Assembly: GCA_023253615.1 (NCBI GenBank)
Contig: JALRFZ010000374.1
Location: 1-10,025 of the forward strand
Origin: Verrucomicrobiales bacterium
GTDB taxonomy: Bacteria > Verrucomicrobiota > Verrucomicrobiia > Verrucomicrobiales > DEV007
Reading direction: 5' to 3'
Length of the DNA stretch: 10,025 nt
This document shows positions 1 through 6,379 of the stretch, one piece after another. The first letter of the stretch is position 1, and every line of letters begins with the position of its first letter. A program made the position numbers and the translations under genes. Below the pieces are notes generated by a model. That model worked only from the letters and a program-made list of their open reading frames with translations. It did no database searches and was not told where the DNA came from.

Positions 1-627
1 AAAAAGCGTCGCGGGCGGGACTTGCTCGGACTTCAACGAATAACCGCCGAATTGTTCGCTGTCGAGAATCGTGGTGACCTCGGCGGTGAAGGGCGTGGTC
101 TGTTCGGACTCACCCGAGAGCGGGGCGTCCTTCGAAAGCGCGCCGGGCACTTCGAGACGGACGATGAGGGTGTCGCCGGCCTTCGCCCCGATGCGGTCGG
201 CGAGAGGACGGTTGATGGCGATGAAACGTTCGTCGTCGAAGCCTTCGGGCGCGTTACCGGCGAGGGAGAGTTTCCAGAAACGCTCATCGACCCCGACGAT
301 CTGGATGCGGTTGACACGGCGTCCTCCTTCGCGGCTCGCGGCGGTGCCTTCGATCTGGAGAATGGGGGCGACGAGGGCTTCATTGCCCAGATTCGCGGCG
401 ACGCGATCGGCGAGCGAGGCGGTGAAGAAACGTTCACCTCCGAGGAAGACGGGGCCGATTCCCGAGAGGCGCGCCTCGGCGTTGCGACGAAGGCTTTCCT
501 TCACCGAATCGCCGACGACGAGGGCGCCGCTGAGGATCGCCGAAGTCAGCGCCACGCCCGCGAGGACCGAGAGATTCACCCACCGGTAGTGGAAGAGCGA
601 GCTGAGGATGAGACGGAGGGAAGTCAT
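1..627 (-). CDS. ABC transporter permease, MacB/FtsX type (partial, C-terminus beyond window edge)
   Basis: This is the membrane subunit of an ABC exporter and partner of the ATPase just upstream on the same strand. The frame stays open from the ATG at 627 to the window edge, giving about 209 residues. It begins MTSLRLILSSLFHYRW, then has one hydrophobic segment at about residues 14-35 (VNLSVLAGVALTSAILSGALVV). A soluble extracytoplasmic region follows, of the kind seen in the MacB periplasmic core domain (GDSVKESLRRNAEARL, later IQIVGVDERFWKL). The later membrane segments and FtsX domain lie outside the window. In-frame ATGs at 642 and 648 would also open the frame, but both lie inside a hairpin repeat, so 627 is preferred. 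No good Shine-Dalgarno sequence precedes 627. Similar long permeases with this start are common in Verrucomicrobiota and Planctomycetota. The substrate cannot be told. Confidence 0.85.
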   Translation of the reverse strand, partial: MTSLRLILSSLFHYRWVNLSVLAGVALTSAILSGALVVGDSVKESLRRNAEARLSGIGPVFLGGERFFTASLADRVAANLGNEALVAPILQIEGTAASREGGRRVNRIQIVGVDERFWKLSLAGNAPEGFDDERFIAINRPLADRIGAKAGDTLIVRLEVPGALSKDAPLSGESEQTTPFTAEVTTILDSEQFGGYSLKSEQVPPATLF

Positions 628-633
628 GGGATC

Positions 634-750
634 ATGTGGCATCGGCATCCTGCCGATGCATTCGACGGGGCCGATGCGGAAGAGCGGAGGCGGGGCGTTT
701 CATCATGGAACTTCGCAGACAAATGCATGGGCTGGAAGCCCATGCCACAG
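634..750. repeat. Inverted pair of REP-like hairpin repeats between ATPase and permease genes
   Basis: Two copies of a roughly 30-bp unit face each other. The left copy is at about 635-665 and the right copy, on the opposite strand, at about 719-749. Each contains a perfect hairpin. The left one pairs 639-647 (GCATCGGCA) with 651-659 around the loop TCC. The right one, read on the minus strand, pairs GCATGGGCT with AGCCCATGC around the same loop TCC. The flanks match too: TGTG just outside one arm and ATT outside the other. The stems differ at two base pairs and both differences are compensated, which supports a conserved fold. About 59 bp of unrelated sequence separates the copies. The arrangement resembles a BIME (paired REP elements). 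Mobility by a REP-associated Y1 transposase is inference, since no such gene is in the window. Confidence 0.85.
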
Positions 751-765
751 AAACGAAAGAGGAAC

Positions 766-1452
766 TCATGCCTGCGATTCCAGTTTACCGCGATGAAGGG
801 TGCGCACGGAGCCGAGGGTGGCGGCGAGGGCGCGGTCGTGGGTGACGACGATAAGGGCGAGTCCCTCGGATTCGTTGAGCTCGGCGAGCAATTCCATGAG
901 GCGCTTCGCGTTGTCCTCGTCGAGGGCGCCGGTCGGTTCATCGGCGAGGAGAAGACGCGGCGAATTGATCAGCGAACGCACGATGGCGACGCGCTGGCGC
1001 TCGCCGCCGGAGAGCTGCGAGGGAAGCCGGTCGAGCTTGTCGCCGAGCCCGACGCGGTCGAAGAGGCGTTTCGCGCGATCGGCGGCTTCGGTGGGATTGG
1101 GTCTCGTGGCCAGGGCGAGTGTCGGGACGAGGGCGTTCTCCAGCGCGGTGCATTGCGGGAGGAGGTGATGCATCTGGAAGATGAAGCCAATCTTCTCCGA
1201 GCGGATCCGCGCGACGGCGTCTTCGTTCAAACCAGCGGTATCGATGCCATCGACGATGACCCTTCCCTCCGACGGAGCATCGAGCGTGCCGAGGAGATTG
1301 AGCAGGGTGCTCTTCCCGCAGCCCGAGGGCCCGACGATGGCGAAGCGCTCACCCGCGCCCACGACGAGATCGAGCCCGTCGAGGATGCGGCGTTCGGGGG
1401 CGCTTTCGTACCATTTGGTGACGTGTTCCAGTTGGAGAATGGATGAGGACAT
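766..1452 (-). CDS. ABC transporter ATP-binding protein, LolD/MacB family
   Basis: This is the cytoplasmic ATPase that powers the permease encoded downstream. From the ATG at 1452 it has 228 residues, the usual size for LolD-type ATPases. Walker A is GPSGCGKST (residues 41-49). The Q-loop region reads FIFQMHHLLPQCTALENALVP, which is typical of the LolD/MacB/FtsE group. The signature LSGGERQRVA is followed by Walker B LLLADEPTGALD and the H-loop VVTHD, so all catalytic motifs are intact. An in-frame start at 1518 would add 22 residues overlapping the antitoxin gene. The family normally starts close to the first strand (here ILQLEHVTKWY), so 1452 is chosen, although no Shine-Dalgarno sequence precedes it. 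The gene lies 28 bp after the antitoxin stop and 138 bp before the permease start. The substrate could be a lipoprotein, lipid, peptide or drug. The name lolD would be over-specific. Confidence 0.93.
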   Translation of the reverse strand: MSSSILQLEHVTKWYESAPERRILDGLDLVVGAGERFAIVGPSGCGKSTLLNLLGTLDAPSEGRVIVDGIDTAGLNEDAVARIRSEKIGFIFQMHHLLPQCTALENALVPTLALATRPNPTEAADRAKRLFDRVGLGDKLDRLPSQLSGGERQRVAIVRSLINSPRLLLADEPTGALDEDNAKRLMELLAELNESEGLALIVVTHDRALAATLGSVRTLHRGKLESQA

Positions 1453-1480
1453 CGGGATTCGGGAATGAAAGGAGGCGGGC

Positions 1481-1723
1481 TCAATCAAGATCTTCCAGTT
1501 TCGTGAATCTTCCCTCACGGATGTCCGTGCGGGCCTTCTCGATGGACTGGAGAAACTTCTCGTCGTTGAGGAGACGATACTCGATCCATTCGTCCTCGTT
1601 GGCGAATCCGATCACGATGGCGGCGGGTCGGCCGTGTCGCGTGATCAGGATCTCTTCCTTTTCGGCCGATCGGATCACTCCGGAGAGATCATCCTTCGCC
1701 TGGGTCAGTGGCAGTGTCTTCAT
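1481..1723 (-). CDS. Type II antitoxin, Phd/YefM family
   Basis: This small acidic protein of 80 residues should neutralise the RelE/ParE-like toxin encoded immediately upstream and repress their shared promoter. The N-terminal part (MKTLPLTQAKDDLSGVIRSAEKEEILITRHGRPAAIVIGF in outline) has the Phd/YefM layout: a short strand, a helix with the L..A...L pattern, then the I.RHGRP.A.. element. The C-terminal part (EDEWIEYRLLNDEKFLQSIEKARTDI) is helical and would wrap the toxin. The start overlaps the toxin 3' end by 35 bp and has a clear Shine-Dalgarno sequence, AAGGA, 7 bases upstream (minus strand, 1731-1735). This suggests translational coupling and strong antitoxin synthesis from the shared mRNA. 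The downstream ABC ATPase gene starts 28 bp later and could be co-transcribed. Confidence 0.9.
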   Translation of the reverse strand: MKTLPLTQAKDDLSGVIRSAEKEEILITRHGRPAAIVIGFANEDEWIEYRLLNDEKFLQSIEKARTDIREGRFTKLEDLD

Positions 1724-2018
1724 CGTTGATTCCTTCTTCTTTCAAAACCTGATCGGCCTCTTCTTTCGATACGATCCGAAGGACTTCCACGCGGCCCTCA
1801 TCGGCATTCACGTCGTAAAAGACACGAATCTCTCCGACCCGAAGTCGGTATTGGGGCTTCCTGAGCCCCCGAAGTCGCTTGATGCGGCTCTTGCTGACTT
1901 TCCCGGGTTGATGGGTGAGGTGTTGCTCGATCGCTGCCTTCAAGGTGGCCCGCATGGGACGGTCGTAACGACGGAAATCCTCGACCGCAGCGGGAGCCAG
2001 GATGATATCAAACGCCAT
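1689..2018 (-). CDS. Type II toxin, RelE/ParE superfamily
   Basis: This 109-residue protein has the RelE/ParE fold pattern: a first strand MAFDIILAPAAVEDF, two basic helices rich in R and K (about residues 15-50), then the paired strands of the motif YRLRVGEIRVFYDV and RVEVLRIVSKEEA. Members either cleave mRNA in the ribosome (RelE) or inhibit gyrase (ParE). The sequence alone does not decide which. The acidic tail after about residue 95 (EEGINDEDTATDPGEG) overlaps the antitoxin start and may be a by-product of that overlap. The toxin gene comes first, as in HigBA, and not second as in the usual RelBE or YefM-YoeB order. The ATG at 2018 lies inside a perfect palindrome, with no Shine-Dalgarno sequence in front. 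Confidence 0.9.
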   Translation of the reverse strand: MAFDIILAPAAVEDFRRYDRPMRATLKAAIEQHLTHQPGKVSKSRIKRLRGLRKPQYRLRVGEIRVFYDVNADEGRVEVLRIVSKEEADQVLKEEGINDEDTATDPGEG

Positions 2019-2041
2019 TCTGGCCAGAATCTAGCCAGAAT
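2017..2041. promoter_or_regulatory. Probable operator of the toxin-antitoxin genes
   Basis: A perfect 14-bp palindrome, ATTCTGGCCAGAAT, occupies 2017-2030 and overlaps the toxin start codon (2016-2018). A third half-site GCCAGAAT follows at 2034-2041, exactly 11 bp after the half-site at 2023, so it faces the same side of the helix. The -10 element of the predicted promoter lies between these half-sites. This is the arrangement expected for conditional co-operative repression by an antitoxin-toxin complex. The structure is seen directly. Binding by the Phd/YefM-like protein is inferred. Confidence 0.7.
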
Positions 2042-2056
2042 TTTGCGTCACTTCAA
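2028..2056 (-). promoter_or_regulatory. Predicted sigma70-type promoter of the toxin-antitoxin operon
   Basis: On the minus strand, TTGAAG (2051-2056) and TAGATT (2028-2033) are separated by exactly 17 bp. Each matches four of six consensus bases. Transcription would begin only a few bases before, or at, the toxin ATG at 2018, giving a leaderless or nearly leaderless toxin message. That agrees with the lack of a Shine-Dalgarno sequence there. Confidence 0.5.
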
Positions 2057-2110
2057 GCAATTTCGAGCAACCTTCAATCCTGAAGCCTCGCCTCTTCCGC
2101 GATTCCCCCA

Positions 2111-2863
2111 TCACTCCGCCATCAACTCCTTCACGCGGGCTTCGATCGCCTTGGACCAGATCTCGTAGCCCTTCTCATTGGGGTGGAGCAGGTCGGGCAT
2201 GATCTCCTTCGAAAGGGTGCCGTCGGCCTCGAGCAAGTCCTGGTTGATGTCCATGAAGAAGACGGTCTTCCCGTCGTCGAGCTTGGCGATGAGCTGGTTC
2301 GTCGCCTCATTCTGTTGGCGCATTTTGTCTTCCGGCGTCGCGCCGCGGGGGAAAATCGCGAGGAGGAGGATCTTCATCTGCGGCTGTTTTTCCTTCAGCA
2401 CCTTGACGATCTCGGTGACTCCGGCCGCGGTCTCTTCGGCGGTGCTGGAGTAGACGGCCCCTCCGTGCTCGGCCATGGGACGCCCCTGGTGGCCGGTGTT
2501 GTTCGTGCCGATCAAAAGCACGGTCAGCTTCGGCTTGAGCCCGTCGTAGTTGCCGTTGGCGAGACGCCAGAGGATATGCTCGGTGCGGTCGCCGCCGATG
2601 CCGAAGTTCGCGGCCCCCATCGGCGCCCAGTATTGCTCCCATGCCGCCTTGCCTTTGGCGCTCCAGCCCTGGGTGATGGAGTCGCCGAGGAACACGAGGG
2701 GCGCCTCACCCTTTTTCGAGATCTCGTTGAAAGAGGCATGCAGCGCCTCCTTGCCCGGATGCGGAGCCGGCGAAAGCGCAAGCGGCTTGGCCGCATCGGC
2801 AAGGGCGAGGGTGGTGAAGGTAGTCAGCACGGCGGTGGCGAGGAGCAAGCGGGTGGTTTTCAT
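2111..2863 (-). CDS. Secreted SGNH/GDSL hydrolase (PAF-acetylhydrolase-like esterase)
   Basis: This is a serine esterase of the SGNH superfamily, probably removing acetyl or other acyl groups from carbohydrate or lipid substrates outside the cytoplasm. From the ATG at 2863 it has 250 residues. An N-terminal signal peptide (MKTTRLLLATAVLTTFTTLALA) has a likely cleavage after Ala22. Block I is GDSITQGW with catalytic Ser62. Block II is FGIGGDRT with Gly90. Block III is IGTNNTGH with Asn121. Block V is DLLHPNEKGY with Asp224 and His227. All catalytic residues are present. A TTG start at 2881 would add six residues before the signal peptide and is less likely. The close spacing of W and GGDRT resembles the platelet-activating-factor acetylhydrolase beta/gamma group, often seen in planctomycetal and verrucomicrobial carbohydrate loci. 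The gene stands alone, 92 bp from the toxin gene start. Confidence 0.92.
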   Translation of the reverse strand: MKTTRLLLATAVLTTFTTLALADAAKPLALSPAPHPGKEALHASFNEISKKGEAPLVFLGDSITQGWSAKGKAAWEQYWAPMGAANFGIGGDRTEHILWRLANGNYDGLKPKLTVLLIGTNNTGHQGRPMAEHGGAVYSSTAEETAAGVTEIVKVLKEKQPQMKILLLAIFPRGATPEDKMRQQNEATNQLIAKLDDGKTVFFMDINQDLLEADGTLSKEIMPDLLHPNEKGYEIWSKAIEARVKELMAE

Positions 2864-3006
2864 GGACGGACATTTTGCCAAGCAGCGGCGCGCGGGGCAA
2901 GGGCGGAAATGCGGGGAGCATCGGGGAGATCGAAGTCAACCCTGCTACTGCCATTTCTATCGAGGCCGCCATTCGCCCCACCTCTTCTCAGACTCCCGCC
3001 GCGCCG

Positions 3007-3285
3007 TCAAAGGCGCTCGTGGGCTCGAAGAAGATCATCGAGTTCGGAGTCGGCCAAACCACTGACAAAGGCATCCGTCACCACCGTCGCAACCTCCCCG
3101 CTCGTCTGAAGTACCGGCCACCCACTCTCGTCCACGGCAAAACGTGGATGGCGAGCCAGGATGGGACCACGCAAATCCGAAACCAGAGCCCGAGCAACGA
3201 GGGCATCCAGAGAGATCCCTTGACGCAAAGCGACGGCTTCCGCTTCGGACAAGAGATCGTCGGGAAGTTCGACGGTGATTTTCAT
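3007..3285 (-). CDS. Ribbon-helix-helix protein, VapB-like antitoxin, no toxin adjacent
   Basis: This 92-residue protein starts MKITVELPDDLLSEAEAVAL, a classic ribbon-helix-helix opening: one strand for DNA contact, then helix, turn (RQGISLD) and helix (ALVARALVSDL). The C-terminal half (GWPVLQTSGEVATVVTDAFV, then SELDDLLRAHE) resembles the toxin-wrapping tail of VapB proteins, which commonly have a W/F-P-V strand and end with an acidic helix. A VapC PIN toxin would be expected just downstream. Only 143 bp separate this stop from the next gene, and none of the frames there encodes a PIN domain. An ATG at 3324 would add 13 residues (MGTPENDIRKASE), but homologous families begin at the MKI strand. 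No strong Shine-Dalgarno sequence was seen. It could be an orphan antitoxin, a remnant of a module, or a transcription factor. Confidence 0.75.
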   Translation of the reverse strand: MKITVELPDDLLSEAEAVALRQGISLDALVARALVSDLRGPILARHPRFAVDESGWPVLQTSGEVATVVTDAFVSGLADSELDDLLRAHERL

Positions 3286-3385
3286 CTCTGAGGCTTTACG
3301 GATATCGTTCTCGGGAGTTCCCATTCACGTCAAATCGGATCATCAAACTCTTGTCTCCATCGCGGAAATTTTCCATCCTACCTTC

Positions 3386-3940
3386 ATGAACCGCCCCGGT
3401 ATCGCCTGCTTCGCCGCCTGCCTTGGGTTCTTTGCGGCCATGCCGGTTCCGGCGGCGGATCCACCGGCACCGGATCCCGCTGCCCTTTGGGCGATCGGGG
3501 TCTTGATGTGGGAATATGAAGTTCCGAACGATTTGCCGGAGGGGGAATTCGATCAGTTCGAATGGATCGCCGGGGCCAGTGGAAAAACGGAAACGATCGA
3601 CGCCGGAGTCTCTTTCAAAAGCATTCCCCGCGGGACCCGGGTGCGGATCCATCTTTGGCTTGGCGATTTCCTACCTTCCGGAGCTCCCCGCCACCAGCCC
3701 AATGGCATCCGCTATTCGATGATCTGGACCGAAGGGAAGCGTGAACAAAAACGATTCGGCGTCATGAAGATTCCGGAGGGATACGATGACCTCTATGGAT
3801 TTCTGCCCGAAGGCAGATTGTTGAACGCGGACATCGGATCGAAGGTGATGCTGACGAGATCAGACACGAAGTCAGGTACAAAGGAATGGCCAATGGCAAT
3901 GCTGGAATTGGTGGCAGCCCCCCGCATTACCGCGCCGTGA
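3386..3940 (+). CDS. Secreted protein of unknown function
   Basis: I do not recognise this protein of 184 residues. It has a typical signal peptide (MNRPGIACFAACLGFFAAMPVPA) with cleavage likely after the VPA at residues 21-23. The mature part is proline- and tryptophan-rich (LWAIGVLMWEYEVPNDLP, WIAGASGKTETIDAG, VRIHLWLGDFLP, YSMIWTEGKREQKRFGVMKIPEGYDDL) and looks like a beta-rich globular domain. It has no further membrane segment and no catalytic signature I can name. No cysteine is visible in the mature protein. The frame is open from 3275, but the ATG at 3386 puts the signal peptide at the N-terminus. No clear Shine-Dalgarno sequence precedes it. It is divergent from the VapB-like gene (100 bp apart) and convergent with the ligase gene, with only 8 bp between the two stop codons. 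Confidence 0.8.
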   Translation: MNRPGIACFAACLGFFAAMPVPAADPPAPDPAALWAIGVLMWEYEVPNDLPEGEFDQFEWIAGASGKTETIDAGVSFKSIPRGTRVRIHLWLGDFLPSGAPRHQPNGIRYSMIWTEGKREQKRFGVMKIPEGYDDLYGFLPEGRLLNADIGSKVMLTRSDTKSGTKEWPMAMLELVAAPRITAP

Positions 3941-3948
3941 GTCCCCCC

Positions 3949-5214
3949 TCACTGCCGAACCCAACGCCGCGACTTGAACTCGAACCGCGGCAGCTCCCCC
4001 GCCTCGACCATCTTCACCGGGATGCGCAGGGTGAAGGCGTCGGCCAGTTCGCGCTGGACGCGCTCGGCGAGATCGGGCCTCGCCTTGGCATCGGCTTCGA
4101 TCATCACCTCGAGCTCGGCCATGGACTGGCGGGTCGTCTGCACGACCTGGAACTCGACGACTTCGGGAAAACCACGGATGATCTTCTCCACCGCGGTCGG
4201 GTAGACGTTGACGCCGCGGATCACGACCATTTCGTCGACACGGCCAAGGATGCCACCTTCAAGACAGAGGATGGGAGCGCCACCAGCCGGATAAAAATAC
4301 GCCTTCTCGACGAGATCGCCGGTGCGATAACGCAGGAGCGGACAGGCGGTGCGCGTCAGGGTGGTGAGGACGAGCTCGCCCTTTTGTCCCGGGGCCACCT
4401 CGGTCTGGGTCTCGCGATCGATGATCTCGGCGAAGTAGGCCTCCTCGATGACGCAGAGCGAGAGCGGTTTGTCAGGATGCTCGTAGGTGACGGGACCGGT
4501 CTCGGTCATGCCGTGGTGATCGAAAACACGGGCACCCTTCCAGAGATCGGAGAGTCGTTTGCGCACCTCGGGCAGACTGCCGCCCGGCTCGCCGGCGACG
4601 ATGATTTTCTTCAGGCGGTAGGTCGAGGTTTCGTCGTTCGCATGTGAGGCGAAGAGCTCACCGAGACGCATCGCGTAGGTGGGCGTGCAACAGAGCACCT
4701 CGACCTCGTGCGCGACCATGGCCTGGAGCCGCGCCTTGCTGCTGAGTCCGCCACCGGGGATGGAAAGATTGCCTCGCCGTGTCGCCGACTCGAAGGCGGT
4801 CCAGAATCCGAGGAAGGGACCGAAGGAGAAGGCGAAGAAGATCTTGTCCCCCGGCCCGACGCCGGCGGCTTCGTAGACGCGGTCCCAGCAGTCGAGCATC
4901 GCCGACCAACTCCCGGCGGTGTCGAGGGTGGGCAAGGGTCCACGCGTCGTGCCGCTGCTCTGACAAAAGCGCGAATAACGCTCGATCGGCTCGGTGAGAT
5001 TCGATCCGTAGGGGGGGAATTCCTCGCGATCCCAGACGAGATCCATCTTCGAGGTGAAGGGCATCTTCGCCACGAAGTCGGCGAGCGCAGGGGCTTCGCC
5101 GAGTGCGGCTTTGGCGAGGCGGTCGCGGTAGAAGGCGTTGCCCGCACGCAATTCGCCGAGGAGGGAGCGGAGGCGCTCCGTTTGCAGAATCTCGATGGCG
5201 GCGCGATCGGGCAT
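3949..5214 (-). CDS. PaaK-like acyl/aryl-CoA ligase (phenylacetate-CoA ligase family)
   Basis: This adenylate-forming enzyme should activate a carboxylic acid with ATP and then transfer it to coenzyme A. Its 421 residues match the usual PaaK length of about 430. The P-loop is SSGTTRG (86-92). The adenine-binding motif is HHGMTETGP (233-241). RTGD with the ribose-binding aspartate is at 297-300. The hinge and C-terminal domain start is GRVDEMVVIRGVNVYP (324-339), where PaaK proteins have the same GVNVYP/GVNVFP stretch. The catalytic C-terminal lysine is Lys414 in LPRFEFKSRRWV, where many relatives have EGKA.R. The protein is intact, but the substrate pocket cannot be read, so phenylacetate is only one possibility. 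It is last of a three-gene minus-strand set after a thioesterase and a small membrane protein, 30 bp after the latter. No Shine-Dalgarno sequence precedes the ATG. Confidence 0.88.
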   Translation of the reverse strand: MPDRAAIEILQTERLRSLLGELRAGNAFYRDRLAKAALGEAPALADFVAKMPFTSKMDLVWDREEFPPYGSNLTEPIERYSRFCQSSGTTRGPLPTLDTAGSWSAMLDCWDRVYEAAGVGPGDKIFFAFSFGPFLGFWTAFESATRRGNLSIPGGGLSSKARLQAMVAHEVEVLCCTPTYAMRLGELFASHANDETSTYRLKKIIVAGEPGGSLPEVRKRLSDLWKGARVFDHHGMTETGPVTYEHPDKPLSLCVIEEAYFAEIIDRETQTEVAPGQKGELVLTTLTRTACPLLRYRTGDLVEKAYFYPAGGAPILCLEGGILGRVDEMVVIRGVNVYPTAVEKIIRGFPEVVEFQVVQTTRQSMAELEVMIEADAKARPDLAERVQRELADAFTLRIPVKMVEAGELPRFEFKSRRWVRQ

Positions 5215-5244
5215 GACGAACGGTCGACGCCGGAACCCGGCAGG

Positions 5245-5808
5245 TCAATGAGACTGCGGCCCCTGATCCGGAGACGCGGGCGAGACCGCCGCCACTTTCT
5301 CGGCCGGCTTCGCCGGGGCGGCGTGGACGGGCTTGAATTTGGTGACGAGGTATCCTCCGGCCGCAGCCATGAAGAGACCGAGAATGAAAGGCCAGCGGAT
5401 CTTGCTCCAGTCTTGCGCCATCGAGATCGAGACGATCGCATTGACGATGGGAGCTCCGGCGAAGATGATCGACATCACGACCCCGGGGGCATTCTGCACC
5501 TTCGCGCCGATCGCGGCGCCGAGGGCGAGGAGCACGAAGAAAGCCCCGATCGCGCCGAGGATGCCGGCGAAAAGCGAGAGCCAGAGCCCCTTGGCCGGGA
5601 AATTCCAGTCCGCACCGCGCATCACGAGGAGAATGAGGGGTGCAAGCACCGCGGTGAGGAAATAGGCGACGCCGACGAAGAGGAAGGCCTTGTAGCGGCC
5701 GTTCACGGGATCGACCATGCCCATCTGCCCCATGTGAAGGAAGATGCCGTAGAGTCCCCAGGTGAGGACGGTGCCGAGGGCGAAAATCAGCCAGGAATAG
5801 GTGCTCAT
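5245..5808 (-). CDS. Small multi-pass membrane protein, EamA/DMT-like half transporter
   Basis: This 187-residue integral membrane protein has about five hydrophobic segments: residues 5-25, 42-63, 75-101, 108-130 and 139-156. A charged Ala/Pro-rich cytoplasmic tail follows (KPVHAAPAKPAEKVAAVSPASPDQ). The glycine-rich helices and internal layout (WGLYGIFLHMGQMGM, then NGRYKAFLFVGVAYFL) resemble half-size members of the drug/metabolite transporter superfamily. Such proteins have about five helices and may act as dimers. I associate this subfamily with Planctomycetota and Verrucomicrobiota, where it is mostly annotated as hypothetical. An in-frame ATG at 5817 would add three residues (MDP), and no Shine-Dalgarno sequence decides between the two. 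It lies between the thioesterase (42 bp from its stop to 5808) and the ligase (30 bp), so a role in moving their acid or product is possible but unproven. Confidence 0.75.
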   Translation of the reverse strand: MSTYSWLIFALGTVLTWGLYGIFLHMGQMGMVDPVNGRYKAFLFVGVAYFLTAVLAPLILLVMRGADWNFPAKGLWLSLFAGILGAIGAFFVLLALGAAIGAKVQNAPGVVMSIIFAGAPIVNAIVSISMAQDWSKIRWPFILGLFMAAAGGYLVTKFKPVHAAPAKPAEKVAAVSPASPDQGPQSH

Positions 5809-5850
5809 GGGATCCATCAGGAGGTGGTGAAAGGCGTTACGAAGAGGGGT

Positions 5851-6321
5851 TCAAGCGGGGATCGAGCCTTCGGGCGCGACTTCGAGTTTTTCGCGCCATT
5901 CGTCGGGGATGGCAACCGCTTTCATGCGGCGCGTTTCGGCATCGAAGGAGACGCAGACGACGGTGAAGCGCCCGGTCGCGGCGAGGGCGCGCTCGTCGGG
6001 AGAATCGGGATGCTTCCAGAACTGGAAATAGTAGTGGATCGTCTTGTTGCGCAGCTCCTCGATGAGCAGCTCGATCTCGATCTCTTCCTCGAAATGGAGG
6101 GGCAGGCGGAAATCGGCCGAGGCATGGACGCGCGGCCAGCCCACGTTCGGCCCGCCGGTGTCGGCTCCGTGGCGGAAGGGATGCACGGAGAATCCGAGGG
6201 AACGGTAGAAGGCATGCTCGGCCACCTCCATGAAGCGGAAGAAATTCGAGAAATGCATGATCCCCGCCACGTCGGTGTCGGCGAACTCGACGCGGCGGCG
6301 GTGGAGGAAGCGATGAGCCAT
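5851..6321 (-). CDS. Acyl-CoA thioesterase, 4-hydroxybenzoyl-CoA thioesterase (4HBT) hotdog family
   Basis: This hotdog-fold enzyme of 156 residues should hydrolyse an acyl- or aryl-CoA thioester. The active-site segment VEFADTDVAGIMHFSNFFRFME (residues 11-32 in outline) aligns without gaps with Pseudomonas 4-hydroxybenzoyl-CoA thioesterase, whose catalytic Asp17 corresponds to Asp17 here. The surrounding Asp15, Gly20-Ile21 and Asn26 agree too. The long central helix continues VAEHAFYRSLGF, and the later strands include FRLPLHFEEEIEIELLI and KTIHYYFQFW. The family also contains YbgC and DHNA-CoA thioesterases of quinone synthesis, so the substrate is open. It lies 85 bp after prfA on the same strand and heads the set ending in the PaaK-like ligase. 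A ligase and a thioesterase together suggest one shared CoA-linked metabolite. No Shine-Dalgarno sequence was seen. Confidence 0.88.
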   Translation of the reverse strand: MAHRFLHRRRVEFADTDVAGIMHFSNFFRFMEVAEHAFYRSLGFSVHPFRHGADTGGPNVGWPRVHASADFRLPLHFEEEIEIELLIEELRNKTIHYYFQFWKHPDSPDERALAATGRFTVVCVSFDAETRRMKAVAIPDEWREKLEVAPEGSIPA

Positions 6322-6379
6322 GCCGGAACTTGGGCGCGGGGCGGCGGATTTGCAACGGAGGGAATGAGGAAGTCGCTTC

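Noticed and set aside
608..796. Small plus-strand frame encoding GIGILPMH and similar peptide words.
   Set aside because: The peptide is the translation of the hairpin repeats at 634-750. Such words appear wherever the repeat is read as protein and do not show a real gene.
22..1446. Long plus-strand open frame of 474 codons across the permease and ATPase genes.
   Set aside because: It runs antisense to two well-supported genes, its composition is rich in D, E, G and R as expected for antisense of high-GC coding DNA, and no domain is recognisable.
2911..2939. TTGACT on the minus strand (2934-2939) as a -35 box for the SGNH hydrolase gene.
   Set aside because: No acceptable -10 element lies 16-18 bp downstream; that region is CCCC-rich.
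3937..3952. GTGAG/CTCAC inverted repeat spanning both convergent stop codons.
   Set aside because: The stem is only five pairs with no T tract on either side. The two TGA stop codons facing each other explain most of the symmetry.
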